Below the pieces are notes generated by a model. That model ran no database searches. It was not told the DNA's origin and worked only from the letters and a program-made list of their open reading frames with translations. From NCBI GenBank assembly GCA_903875575.1, contig CAIQWJ010000028.1:62001-126000 (forward strand): a DNA stretch of 64,000 nt. Direction: 5' to 3'. The position numbers and the translations under genes were made by a program. Within the stretch, counting starts at the first letter, position 1. Each line of letters begins with the position of its first letter. Positions 17,857 through 26,050 of the stretch are shown here, piece by piece. The DNA is from an uncultured Acidobacteriia bacterium (GTDB taxonomy: Bacteria > Acidobacteriota > Terriglobia > Bryobacterales > Bryobacteraceae).

Positions 17857-19020
17857 ATGGTTTCGAAAAACCTTACTTACTGCCTGGCTGCCTTGCTTGC
17901 TTGCTGCTGCGTGGCCCCAGCCACTCTCTCTGCGGCGTCAGGCTATGGCAGCGTGGACCTGGCGTTTGGAAAGCCTGTCACCGCGATAACCGGAACTGTC
18001 CTTGGCAACAGCAACGGCGTGACGGACGGCGCATACTTTGGCAGCAGTAGTTATTGGTACAGCGTGGACCAGACGAACTGCACAACCTTCGGGCTGAGTT
18101 GCACGCCGGTGAACGTGTGGGGAAATGGAGTGTATTACTACACGGCTTTCACGGTCGACCTTGGCGCGGTGTATTCGATCGGGAAGGTCAACGTGTTACC
18201 GGCGCAGACAAGGGGGCTTCGGATTTCTTCATCTGCGGACGGCACAACGTGGACTCAGCAGCACAAACTCGACGGCTATGACACCACGGGGCTGGCAAAC
18301 GCGACCATCGGACCGGTCACCTTCTCTCCGAACGGTGCCTACAGTGCCCGCTATTTCAAGTACGAAGGCTGGGCGTGGTGGTATCAGTACGTGGGCACTG
18401 GCGAATTTTCCGTCTATGAATGGTCTCCCGGGACCAGTTCGGCCCCGGATCTTTCCACCATGACAAACATCGCGCTGGGGAAGACGACTGCCACGTTTGG
18501 CGGCACTGCGGTCAGCGGGCATGCTTCTTCTTTACTGACCGACGGCAATCCTGCCACATACTGGCAGCAAAACAACACGACGAACGTTTGCAACACCGCC
18601 GAGTGGTCCGGGCTGTGCCCGGACAATACGTGGTACGGCGACAGCGGAGTGGCGTCGGTGGATCTCGGCTCGACGCAGAGCGTGCAGGCTATTCGCCTGA
18701 CGTTTCCTGCAGGCGGGCCTGGCATTCAGAGCTACATTGTGAATCTGTCCGACACTGCGGATAACAGCACGGCGCAAAAATGGTGGGCGTTCGGCGGAGA
18801 TCCGACGGTGGTAGCTTCCAAACCTCCGGCGGGAAGCGCGAACAGCCTGACATTCTATCTGCCCAACCCGGTCAGCGCGCGCTACGTTTTCATCAACGTG
18901 TGGAATAACACGACGAATGGCGTGCTGTATCCCGCGGTGGGCGAAGTGGAAGTCTATGGGGCGGGGACGAGCCGGGGCGACTTCCGGGGTCCGGTCACCG
19001 TACTCTCCGGCAGTCAGTAA
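17857..19020 (+). CDS. secreted protein with two discoidin (F5/8 type C-like) domains
   Basis: 387-residue exported protein with signal peptide ending at about 'ATLSAASG'. Two galactose-binding-like/discoidin modules are recognisable: about 35-190 ('VDLAFGKPVTAITG' to 'GTGEFSVYEW') and about 205-375 ('NIALGKTTATFGG', 'ASVDLGSTQSVQAIRLTF' to 'GEVEVYG'). No catalytic domain, anchor or PEP-CTERM tail is seen, so it is probably a carbohydrate- or surface-binding protein. Cys pairs ('NCTTFGLSC', 'NVCNTAEWSGLC') suggest disulfides. It stands alone with a strong Shine-Dalgarno and a long leader. The ligand is unknown. Confidence 0.8.
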   Translation: MVSKNLTYCLAALLACCCVAPATLSAASGYGSVDLAFGKPVTAITGTVLGNSNGVTDGAYFGSSSYWYSVDQTNCTTFGLSCTPVNVWGNGVYYYTAFTVDLGAVYSIGKVNVLPAQTRGLRISSSADGTTWTQQHKLDGYDTTGLANATIGPVTFSPNGAYSARYFKYEGWAWWYQYVGTGEFSVYEWSPGTSSAPDLSTMTNIALGKTTATFGGTAVSGHASSLLTDGNPATYWQQNNTTNVCNTAEWSGLCPDNTWYGDSGVASVDLGSTQSVQAIRLTFPAGGPGIQSYIVNLSDTADNSTAQKWWAFGGDPTVVASKPPAGSANSLTFYLPNPVSARYVFINVWNNTTNGVLYPAVGEVEVYGAGTSRGDFRGPVTVLSGSQ

Positions 19021-19208
19021 AATTCTGCGGTTCCGATGAAGTCGTTTGCCGCGTCCCCACGCTGCAATTCGTGATCTGTTCCGACAGCTATTCGCTGGAG
19101 TCATTCTCGCCCGGCTGGTGGGCTGCGCCTGTGATGACGGTGTCGCCTGGCCTGGCCAAACGGGAGTCACTGGCCCGACCGGACTCAACCGCCATGTTCC
19201 TGGAACCC

Positions 19209-20495
19209 TTAATGCGGAGTGCGGTCAAAGAACTGGACTTTGTCCACGTCGGGAGCAACCGCGATATCGAAGAACCCCACCATCATTTCGTTGTATGTCT
19301 GGTCCCCCCATACCACTTCCGCCTCGGGATCGGGATTATGCGCGTTCTTCCGGGAGTTATCGAAGATCGCTACCGCCTGAAGTTCAGCACCTGCCTGGAG
19401 AGAGCGCGGTTCAGCGAGCCGGTACGATAGCTGCCAGAAAAAGTTGTAGTTCACTTCCAGCAGCGGCTCAATCTTCGGCGGCGCGCCGTTTTCCCCTGGA
19501 TGCACCAGATTGTAGCTGAACTCTTTGCCGCGCAGATGCAGGTGCGGAAAGAAGCTCAGCAGCAGGGCATCGTTGGGCAGGGTGCCACGTGCTTCCACGC
19601 GGTAAGAGGGGTCACCGGGCGGAATTCGAAAGTGACTATTGGTGAGCTGCAGCGTGATGACTCGTTGCTTCGGCGGATCCTTTGCAAAGATGATGCCGAT
19701 GCCGGTTTGATCTGTGGCCGCGTGGCCGTTAGCCGTGTAGTGCATCTGAAAGACAAGGTCCGAACCGCGCGGGATCAGCTTCGCCATGCCTTCGGGCCAC
19801 TGATCGGGCGAGCTGCCGGGGGCGTAGACGAGAAGCATGTCGCTGGTGGTCATCTCCGCATCGTGGCGCGACTGCTCGTCCGGCATGCTCATCGCAGTGA
19901 AGGGAGTGCCTATGGGAGCCTGGGCGAGCCACGTGGAACCGGGAGGCCGGATGTAGACCACGGCATGGTGTACGTGCGCGCGGCTGGCGGGGCGAACCTC
20001 AGACATGCGCACCCAGCGATCTTCCGTAAAACCGGTGTGGACGATTTCATAGGTGTATTCGATGTCTCCGTGGGCGGGAATTGTGACCGGCTTTGGCATG
20101 GAGATCACAAGATCGGGCTGCGGGATAGTGAAGCCCGGAGTCCACCGCCGGGGGTGCGGCGCATCAGTGCGGTTACCCGCGGGCGAACCGGCGTGCGCCC
20201 ACTCGGCCAGCGTAGAGATCTGGGCGGGCGTCAGGGAGGGGTCATTGGAGAAGTGGCCGGTGCGTGGATCGGCAAACCAGGGTGGCATCGTGCGGGCGGC
20301 GGTTCGTGTCACGATGGCGGCGCTCCATTTCCGCGCATCGGCGTACGTCACGAGCGGCATGGGGGCGATCTGCCCGGTGCGGTGGCAGGCCTGGCAGTGG
20401 TCCTGCAGGATGGGAAGGACGTCCTTGTAAAAGGTTGGCGCGGCGGCGTAAAGGGGAGCAATCGCGAGACACAAAGGCCAACTGGCGAAGCGCAT
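19209..20495 (-). CDS. secreted cytochrome c / copper type II monooxygenase-like protein
   Basis: 428 residues from ATG 20495, chosen because it opens a signal peptide ('MRFASWPLCLAIAPLYAAA') and lies 25 bp after the preceding gene. A single haem c site, 'CQACH' (residues 34-38), sits in a short cytochrome module. The rest matches the ascorbate-dependent copper type II monooxygenase fold, with copper-ligand-like histidines in 'ASRAHVHHAVVYI', 'LVFQMHYTANGHA' and 'FFPHLHLRGKEF'. This fusion is common in Acidobacteriota and Planctomycetes but its reaction is not established. It probably acts in the periplasm, downstream of the cyclophilin gene in the same orientation. Confidence 0.82.
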   Translation of the reverse strand: MRFASWPLCLAIAPLYAAAPTFYKDVLPILQDHCQACHRTGQIAPMPLVTYADARKWSAAIVTRTAARTMPPWFADPRTGHFSNDPSLTPAQISTLAEWAHAGSPAGNRTDAPHPRRWTPGFTIPQPDLVISMPKPVTIPAHGDIEYTYEIVHTGFTEDRWVRMSEVRPASRAHVHHAVVYIRPPGSTWLAQAPIGTPFTAMSMPDEQSRHDAEMTTSDMLLVYAPGSSPDQWPEGMAKLIPRGSDLVFQMHYTANGHAATDQTGIGIIFAKDPPKQRVITLQLTNSHFRIPPGDPSYRVEARGTLPNDALLLSFFPHLHLRGKEFSYNLVHPGENGAPPKIEPLLEVNYNFFWQLSYRLAEPRSLQAGAELQAVAIFDNSRKNAHNPDPEAEVVWGDQTYNEMMVGFFDIAVAPDVDKVQFFDRTPH

Positions 20496-20520
20496 AACCC
20501 GATTATGCGGCCTGCGCATT

Positions 20521-21135
20521 TTATTCGGCCAGGCGCGCGGTGCGGATGTAGTCGAGATGCGGGAATTCGCGCTCCAGATACTTATTGCCTTCCTGTTCGA
20601 TGAGGTTTTGTTTCGGCTTTTCGCCGTCGCCGGAGTAGAGCTTGTCGACATAGTCCATGCCGCTGACAACTTTGCCGATGGCGGCGAAGTGCTGGGGCCG
20701 GTCGTCCAGGCGCTGGTTCTCGCCGAGGTTGATGAACATCTGGCTGGTGCGGGTATCCACGCCGGAAGCGGCGAAAGTCACGGTACCGCGCGCGTTGCCC
20801 AGCACGACGGGATCGTCCTTGATGGGCACGTCCCAGGCCGCGTGCACTTTGGGATCGGCATTCATACCGAACTGCACGATGAAGCCGGGCACGACGCGGA
20901 AGAAGCGCGCGCCATCGAAAAAGTTTGACTTCACCAGACTGTAGAAGCGATCGGCACCGAGCGGGGCGTTGGCGCGCGTGACCTCGATGATGACGGGGCC
21001 GCGGGTGGTGTCGACGTTGACCCGGAACACCGGGGGCGCGACTTCGTTGCGCGGAGCCACTTTCGGCACCGGCTTCGTGCAGGAAAGGGATGACAGGGCG
21101 GCGAGGGCGCAGAGAAAGACAAGGAGAGACTTCAT
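20521..21135 (-). CDS. cyclophilin-type peptidyl-prolyl isomerase, lipoprotein
   Basis: Cis-trans prolyl isomerase of 204 residues from ATG 21135. The N-terminus is a lipoprotein signal with lipobox 'LSSLSC', so the enzyme should be anchored on the periplasmic face of a membrane. Cyclophilin landmarks are 'GPVIIEVTRANAPLGADRF', 'FFRVVPGFIVQFGM', 'GTVTFAASGVDTRTSQMFI' (active-site region) and 'HFAAIGKVVSGMDYVDKL'. Codons upstream to 21201 are open but precede the signal and are rejected. A role in folding exported proteins fits the many secreted products encoded nearby. Confidence 0.92.
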   Translation of the reverse strand: MKSLLVFLCALAALSSLSCTKPVPKVAPRNEVAPPVFRVNVDTTRGPVIIEVTRANAPLGADRFYSLVKSNFFDGARFFRVVPGFIVQFGMNADPKVHAAWDVPIKDDPVVLGNARGTVTFAASGVDTRTSQMFINLGENQRLDDRPQHFAAIGKVVSGMDYVDKLYSGDGEKPKQNLIEQEGNKYLEREFPHLDYIRTARLAE

Positions 21136-21199
21136 GGGTCGGGTCAAAAGACCATGATAGCGGGGCCGGGTGGCGCGTGCAGTATCATGCTTGTTTACC

Positions 21200-21574
21200 A
21201 TGGCAGAACCCGAAATCGGCGCAGTGCGCCTGGAAGATCACGTGGTGGCGGAAGAGGATGTCATCACGTTCCTGGGACCGGGCGGAGCGCGGGTGCTCTC
21301 CACGCCCCGCATGATTCTGTTCATGGAGCGGACGTGCCGCAACATGATGGCCGAGACGCTGCCGGCGGACCGGGCCACGGTGGGCATGCACGTCAATATC
21401 TGGCACCTGGCGGCGGCGAAGGAAGGGGCGACGGTGACGTATCGTTCCGAGCTGACAAAGCTGACGACGCGGCGCTGCGAGTTCCGCGTGGAAGCGCGTG
21501 CGGGCGAGAAACTCATCGGCGAAGGCACGCACCTGCGGGCGATCATCGACACGAAGCGTTTCGCCAAAGCCTGA
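21200..21574 (+). CDS. hotdog thioesterase, FlK-like
   Basis: 124-residue acyl-CoA thioesterase-like protein. The spacing of Thr35 ('VLSTPRM'), Glu43 ('LFMERTC') and His69 ('NIWHLAAA') equals that of the catalytic Thr42/Glu50/His76 of fluoroacetyl-CoA thioesterase FlK, a useful diagnostic seen directly in the sequence. Most members without fluoroacetate context are general thioesterases of unknown substrate, so I assign only the family. The ATG at 21200 is preferred over an upstream frame opening at 21170. It lies 39 bp before an SDR gene in the same direction and may be co-transcribed. Confidence 0.85.
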   Translation: MAEPEIGAVRLEDHVVAEEDVITFLGPGGARVLSTPRMILFMERTCRNMMAETLPADRATVGMHVNIWHLAAAKEGATVTYRSELTKLTTRRCEFRVEARAGEKLIGEGTHLRAIIDTKRFAKA

Positions 21575-21613
21575 GTTCCCTGCCCGCGAACGGGCGGCGG
21601 TAACATCGAAAGC

Positions 21614-22429
21614 ATGTTCACGCTTCAATCGAAAATCGCCCTGGTGACCGGGGCAGGCCGCGGCATTGGCAGGGCAATCGCAATGCAACTGGCGGCGGCG
21701 GGCACCTCCGTCATGGTCAATGACCTCGACCCTGTGCCACTCGCCGAAACGCTGGCACTACTGCCCGGAAACTGCGCGCAGCTGGCGGGCGACGTCACGG
21801 ACCCCGCGTTTCCGCAGAAACTGGTGGACCAGACGGTCGCTACGTTCGGCGGCCTCGACATCATTGTGAACAACGCCGGGTACACCTGGGACAGCGTGAT
21901 CCAGAAGACTTCGGACGAACAGTTCCAGGCAATGCTGGATATTCACGCCGTGGCCCCGTTCCGGATGCTGCGCGCGGCATCGGGCTTCATCCGGGAGGCG
22001 GCGAAGCGTGAGGCGGCGGAGGGTCGACGGGTGGCGCGCAAGGTGGTGAACATTACCTCGGTAGCCGCCACGGATGGCGGCGCGGGGCAGGCGGGCTATT
22101 CATCGGGAAAGGCGGCGGTGATGGGCCTGACGCGCACCATGGCGAAGGAGTGGGGCCGCTACAACGTGAACGTGAACGCGGTGGGGTTCGGGCTGATCGG
22201 TACGCGACTGACACAGCCGTGGACGGAAGACTCGAAAATTGAAGTCAACGGACGGGCAATACAGGCAGGCGTGCGGCAATCGGTGCTGGACTATGTGGCG
22301 GGGGCGTGTCCGTTAGGACGGGTGGGGACCGTAGAGGAAGCTGCCGGCGCGGTGCTCTTCCTGTGCTCGCCGCTGAGCGACTACGTGACGGGAGAGATCT
22401 TAATGTGTACGGGCGGAATGCGGACCTGA
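21614..22429 (+). CDS. short-chain dehydrogenase/reductase, FabG-like
   Basis: NAD(P)-dependent oxidoreductase of 271 residues. Rossmann motif 'TGAGRGIGRA' (12-21), 'NNAGYTWDS' (86-94) and the catalytic Ser149, Tyr162 and Lys166 ('GYSSGKAA') are all present, as is a C-terminal 'PLGRVGTVEEAAGAVLFLC'. About 12 extra residues with basic/acidic pattern ('AAKREAAEGRRVARK') lie before the Ser strand. Together with the thioesterase upstream it suggests an acyl-CoA or acyl-ACP pathway, but 3-oxoacyl reductase activity is only one of many possibilities for this fold. Confidence 0.88.
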   Translation: MFTLQSKIALVTGAGRGIGRAIAMQLAAAGTSVMVNDLDPVPLAETLALLPGNCAQLAGDVTDPAFPQKLVDQTVATFGGLDIIVNNAGYTWDSVIQKTSDEQFQAMLDIHAVAPFRMLRAASGFIREAAKREAAEGRRVARKVVNITSVAATDGGAGQAGYSSGKAAVMGLTRTMAKEWGRYNVNVNAVGFGLIGTRLTQPWTEDSKIEVNGRAIQAGVRQSVLDYVAGACPLGRVGTVEEAAGAVLFLCSPLSDYVTGEILMCTGGMRT

Positions 22430-22480
22430 ACGAATTCAGAGCCGCACTCCGCCCCACAAGATAACCGGCGGAGGATCCGG

Positions 22481-22873
22481 TTACTTGATCTGGAATGCGG
22501 GCGGCATGCCACCGCGATGGGCCATGTGGCAACCGTTGCAGGTGCCACGCAGAGCTGTCACAGCCGCAGTCTGGGCATCGGAATCGGCGGCACCGGCGAG
22601 CTTGGTGGCCGCGTCGATCGCGGTCTGCGAAAGAGCAACGGCGTCGTCAGTCTTCTTTGCCTTCCAATAAGCATTGATCGTCGTGAAGGCCGCGACAAGG
22701 CTCTTTGCTTCGGTGGCAACCGTCGCGTTGTCCTTCGCGGTGATGGCCGTACCAACGTTGCGCAGAGACGGGTTTACTGTCTTCATGGCAGCGGTGTAGG
22801 CGGCATCATCCTGAGCGCTGGCGAAGGCGCTGAAGATGGCAATGGCGGAAATAATAAGTATGGTGCGTTTCAT
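22481..22873 (-). CDS. cytochrome c'-like exported haem protein
   Basis: 130 residues with signal peptide 'MKRTILIISAIAIFSAFASAQ'. The remaining sequence is all-helical and Ala-rich with a single haem c motif near the C-terminus ('GTCNGCHMAHRGG'), the arrangement of cytochrome c'/b562-type four-helix bundles. It is transcribed alone and converges with the SDR gene. The likely role is periplasmic electron transfer or small-gas binding; no partner enzyme is adjacent. Confidence 0.85.
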   Translation of the reverse strand: MKRTILIISAIAIFSAFASAQDDAAYTAAMKTVNPSLRNVGTAITAKDNATVATEAKSLVAAFTTINAYWKAKKTDDAVALSQTAIDAATKLAGAADSDAQTAAVTALRGTCNGCHMAHRGGMPPAFQIK

Positions 22874-23006
22874 GGGTTACAGGATAACCTATTTGGGGCC
22901 GCCGTGGTGTACCAGGTCAGACCGAAGCAGGGACGGGGCCCCCGCGGGACAATTTTCCGGCCGTAAAAACTCGTCATTTCCGTCCCGCCGCAGGCCCCCG
23001 GTTACA

Positions 23007-23618
23007 ATGCATAAAATGGCCTCGCGAAAGTCAACAAAGTCCCCGGTTTCATCGATTGTGAAGAAGTCCGCTTCCGGCAACGCCGTGAAAAGCGTGCCCA
23101 TGAAAGGCGTAAAAGCCGGGTCCGCGAAGACGTTAAAGAAGACCGTTGCCGCTGCGAAAGCTCCCGCAGCCAAAGCGAAGAAGGTTCCGGAAATCAACCC
23201 GAAGTACGCCTGCTTCAAGCTGGAAATCAAGCCTTCCAAAATCCACCGCTGGGGCGTTTATGCGGCGGAAGACATTCCGGTGCGGCGCAAGGTAATGGAG
23301 TACACGGGAGAGCGAATCAACCGTAAAGAGACCAAGCGTCGCAGTGATGAGCAGGACCGGCTGATTTACCTGTTCACGCTCGACAGCTACTGGACCCTGG
23401 ACGGCTCCGTGGGCGGCAGCGGTGCCGAGTTCATCAACCATTGCTGCGATCCCAATATCGTGACCGAGATCAAGAAGGGTCATATCCTCTACATGTCGCG
23501 CAAGCCGATTCGGCGCGGCGAAGAGCTCACTGTCGATTACCATTTCGGGAAAGATATCGAGACGGTGATCTGCAAGTGCGGCGCGGCGTCCTGCCGGGGC
23601 ACGATCAATCTGAAGTAG
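23007..23618 (+). CDS. SET-domain protein lysine methyltransferase with basic N-terminal tail
   Basis: 203 residues from ATG 23007 (ATG 23016 is an alternative). Residues 1-65 form a Lys/Ala/Ser-rich tail like that of bacterial histone H1-like proteins ('KKTVAAAKAPAAKAKK'). Residues 66-203 are a complete SET domain: 'HRWGVYAAEDI' (80-90), the pseudoknot motif 'EFINHCCDPN' (141-150, NHxC SAM-binding), 'ELTVDYHF' (173-180) with the catalytic Tyr, and a post-SET 'CKCGAASCRG' (189-198) whose three Cys, with Cys146 or Cys147, could bind zinc. It should transfer methyl from SAM to a protein lysine, possibly nucleoid proteins or its own tail. No Shine-Dalgarno is evident, so the start is uncertain. 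Confidence 0.9.
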   Translation: MHKMASRKSTKSPVSSIVKKSASGNAVKSVPMKGVKAGSAKTLKKTVAAAKAPAAKAKKVPEINPKYACFKLEIKPSKIHRWGVYAAEDIPVRRKVMEYTGERINRKETKRRSDEQDRLIYLFTLDSYWTLDGSVGGSGAEFINHCCDPNIVTEIKKGHILYMSRKPIRRGEELTVDYHFGKDIETVICKCGAASCRGTINLK

Positions 23619-23654
23619 CGTTTCATTTCGACCCGCACAGGGCCTGCTATCCGG

Positions 23655-23688
23655 AAAAAGTGAGATAGCCATCCAAAAAAGTGAGATA
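23655..23688 (+). promoter_or_regulatory. direct repeat AAAAAGTGAGATA x2, candidate operator
   Basis: Two perfect 13-bp copies (23655-23667 and 23676-23688) start exactly 21 bp apart, i.e. two helical turns, about 70-100 bp upstream of the LuxR-type regulator start at 23757. The position and phasing suit a dimeric DNA-binding protein or a sigma factor recognising tandem elements. No palindrome is present in either half. Confidence 0.45.
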
Positions 23689-23756
23689 TTCCCCGCCACA
23701 TTGCACTAAAGTCCAGGGTGCAGTTGGTCGATGGGGTATATACGAGGTTTTATTGG

Positions 23757-24800
23757 ATGACCACAGAAGCAACAGGCATTGAAAAAGCGAATGCAGCCAA
23801 CGGCTGCGAGACGACGGACCGGGGCACAACGCCTCAGTCCACCAAGCGACGGGTCCTGATCTGCGACACGCAGCCCGTTGCCGTGGAAGGGTTGAAGTGG
23901 CTGATTGAGAACTCCGGCGATCTGCGCGTGGAAGCGGCCGTTTCGACGCTCGAAGCCGTGACCGAACTTCTGAATCCCGGCGCTGCGGCACGGCTCGCCG
24001 CGGAGTTGGCCGCATTGTCGGCGAGTTCAGCTGAAGTGGAAACGCCGGATGCTGCGGCGATAAACGCGGCGGTCCCGGAAGATGCGAATTCGACGGCGGA
24101 CATTCTTGCGTGCGCGAACGCAACGGCACTGACTGAGGGCGTGGCGGGCCTCACATCGGAAACCACGAAGCCCGAACCGGTTGCGGAGAGCATCATCGGC
24201 GACGCAGCCTTCCACGATACAGCTTTTTGCGACGCCATGAACGAAACAGAGGCTGCGATGGAAACGGAAGCCGAGCCGCTGCCGGACCCGCTTGAAGTCG
24301 AAGCAATCGTGCTGGATAAGGGCTTTGGGATGATTTCTGTGATGGAATTCCTGCAGAAGCTGGCGATGTCGCCGAACCCCGTGCCAACGGTAGTCTGGGG
24401 CGCGATCAGTGAGGCCGAGGCTCTTCGGTTGTTGCAGGCGGGTGCTCGGGGCATCGTACGACGGACTTCTGAATCCGGCACACTGCTGACCTGTTTACGC
24501 GCTGTAACCGGTGGCGGCACGTGGATGGAAGATGGCATTTTCGGCTCTACCGATAAGCTCTTCAATCCGAGGCGCTCTCAGTTGACCCATCGTGAAGCCG
24601 AGGTTGTGGAGTTGGTGGAAAAGGGCCTGCGGAATCGCGATATCGCCCGCATTCTGGGGATTCAGACCGGCACGGTGAAGATCCACCTGAAGCATATCTT
24701 CGAAAAAACGGGCGTTCGCGGGCGCTATGGCCTGGCGTACACCGGCCTTCAGAATAAGGGCTCGATTTTACAGACTTCGGCGACGCATTTCGGAGTGTAG
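23757..24800 (+). CDS. LuxR/NarL-type response regulator with interrupted receiver domain
   Basis: 347 residues from ATG 23757 (a GTG at 23718 would add 13). The C-terminus (276-325) is a typical LuxR helix-turn-helix: 'LTHREAEVVELVEKGLRNRD' followed by 'IARILGIQTGTVKIHLKHIF'. The N-terminal receiver is split. Beta1-alpha1-beta2 is at 31-72 ('RRVLICDTQPVAVEGLKWLI'), then about 100 residues of acidic, Ala/Glu/Thr-rich sequence are inserted, and the fold resumes at about 182 with 'EAIVLDKGFGMISV' (Asp187 probable phospho-acceptor) and 'PTVVWGAISEAEALRLLQAG'. The acidic pocket after beta1 has only one Asp ('ICDTQ'). No histidine kinase is adjacent, so it may be orphan or not phosphorylated. Confidence 0.83.
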   Translation: MTTEATGIEKANAANGCETTDRGTTPQSTKRRVLICDTQPVAVEGLKWLIENSGDLRVEAAVSTLEAVTELLNPGAAARLAAELAALSASSAEVETPDAAAINAAVPEDANSTADILACANATALTEGVAGLTSETTKPEPVAESIIGDAAFHDTAFCDAMNETEAAMETEAEPLPDPLEVEAIVLDKGFGMISVMEFLQKLAMSPNPVPTVVWGAISEAEALRLLQAGARGIVRRTSESGTLLTCLRAVTGGGTWMEDGIFGSTDKLFNPRRSQLTHREAEVVELVEKGLRNRDIARILGIQTGTVKIHLKHIFEKTGVRGRYGLAYTGLQNKGSILQTSATHFGV

Positions 24801-24816
24801 AGTTTGGTGCCCGCGG

Positions 24817-25454
24817 CTAACCGGCAGCATTTTCGCAACCCGACACGCTGTCGGACGTAAACAGAGAATGAACAACGTGGAATAGTTGTCGGTTTCTGCT
24901 GACGAACGTCACGACCTGAGAACCGTCCGAAATGTACGACTCCGGCTGATGCGTCTCAAGCTGGCTCCAGAACATCTCGCTCAACACGTTTTTGGGGTCG
25001 CCGCCACTCGAATCCGGAGCGAAGTAGTTGTTCACGAAGGCTATGATCCGGTGCGGTTTCGCGCGTGACTCGTCGGTCCGGGGTGGTTCGTTGCGAATGA
25101 CTTCGCCCAGATCGTGGGGTTGGTTGAACGTCCACCACTCGTCAAAGCCGGCGGTGTCTGGCCCCTCCACTTGGTAGAAAAGTCCCTCGGTGTTTTCCAG
25201 GAGTGGGCTGTACGGACATATCCAGCGCACCTCCAACCCGGGAGTTTTTCAGCTCGCCGTTTTGGATCACCGCTATCGGTGGAGGTAACAGCGAGATAGC
25301 GACCGATCAACACCTCGGGGCAGTACCGAACGATGTCACCGATGCAGTGGTGTGCACTCGTCAACCATTGGTAACTACCGTGCAATCCCGACTCGATTCG
25401 GAACGGGTATGGACGATTACTGGTCACGGACTCCATGAAGCGCAACCCATGCAC
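24817..25454 (-). pseudogene. hypothetical gene split by a -1 frameshift
   Basis: Two minus-strand reading frames join into one plausible protein. From ATG 25454 the frame gives 'MHGLRFMESVTSNRPYPF' to 'DPKRRAEK'. At a run of five A's followed by CTCCCGGG (about 25240-25250) the sense frame appears to move by -1, continuing 'TPGLEVRWICPYSPLLENTE' to the stop at 24817. The second frame has a TGA just upstream of the junction, so it cannot be read alone from further 5'. Joined length is about 210 residues, family not recognised. It could be a decayed gene, an indel or sequencing error in the A-run, or programmed frameshifting. Confidence 0.45.
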
Positions 25455-25476
25455 TGCTGTAGTTTTTTTAAGGAAT

Positions 25477-25551
25477 TGGAGCGGGAGACGAGGATCGAAC
25501 TCGCAACCAACAGCTTGGAAGGCTGTGACTCTACCATTGAGTTACTCCCGC
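25477..25551 (-). tRNA. tRNA-Gly (anticodon TCC)
   Basis: On the minus strand the acceptor stem GCGGGAG (25551-25545) pairs with CTCCCGC (25487-25481). The anticodon loop CTTCCAA carries TCC, the T-arm has GTTCGATCC, and the 3' CCA is encoded (25479-25477) after discriminator T. Length is 75 nt with CCA. It lies between the frameshifted gene and trxA, all on the same strand. Confidence 0.97.
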
Positions 25552-25584
25552 TCGGTGGGTAGCTCTAAACTCATTGTACCAAGC

Positions 25585-25616
25585 CGCGACCGCATGTCCA
25601 CTCCTCTGCGGTCGCG
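25585..25616. terminator. 10-bp GC-rich hairpin downstream of trxA
   Basis: CGCGACCGCA (25585-25594) and TGCGGTCGCG (25607-25616) form a perfect 10-bp stem with a 12-nt loop, 30 bp after the trxA stop and before tRNA-Gly. There is no T-run on either strand, so it is a weak intrinsic terminator at best and could be an RNA-processing or mRNA-stabilising hairpin. Confidence 0.4.
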
Positions 25617-25645
25617 ACCCGATACTGTTCTGACGCAGGCTTGTC

Positions 25646-25975
25646 TTAGGCAGCCGCGTCGATCATCTTCTGCAGATCGGCCTTGCCAACGGATCCAACC
25701 TTGGAACCGACGATCTGGCCGCCCTTGAACATCAGAATGGTCGGGATGCCGCGCACCTGATAGCGCATTGCGGTCTGTCCGTTCTCATCCACGTTCAGCT
25801 TGCCGATTTTGGCCTTGCCCTGATATTCATCGGCCAACTGGTCGATGATGGGGGTCATCTGGCGGCAGGGGCCGCACCAGGTCGCCCAAAAATCCACCAG
25901 CACGGGGGTGTCCGAGGCCAGGACTTCGGTGTCCCATGCAGCGTCGGTAAAGTTCAGTGTGTTTGCTCCAGCCAT
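25646..25975 (-). CDS. trxA: thioredoxin
   Basis: 109-residue cytosolic disulfide reductase. The redox motif WCGPC is at Cys34/Cys37 in 'VDFWATWCGPCRQMTP', the cis-Pro is in 'VRGIPTILMFKGG', and the length matches classical TrxA. The ATG at 25975 follows a GAGG about 10 nt upstream. The gene is transcribed towards tRNA-Gly, 75 bp downstream of the glgA stop on the same strand. Confidence 0.97.
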   Translation of the reverse strand: MAGANTLNFTDAAWDTEVLASDTPVLVDFWATWCGPCRQMTPIIDQLADEYQGKAKIGKLNVDENGQTAMRYQVRGIPTILMFKGGQIVGSKVGSVGKADLQKMIDAAA

Positions 25976-26050
25976 TGTTCAATTTCCTCGTTCAGAAGTT
26001 TAGATACCCGGACTGCCCTGAAAGATTCGCGGTTTCCGCCGGACCGCCTT

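Noticed and set aside
20496-20669. N-terminal extension of the cytochrome c/copper protein
   Set aside because: It overlaps the cyclophilin gene and would place the signal peptide internally.
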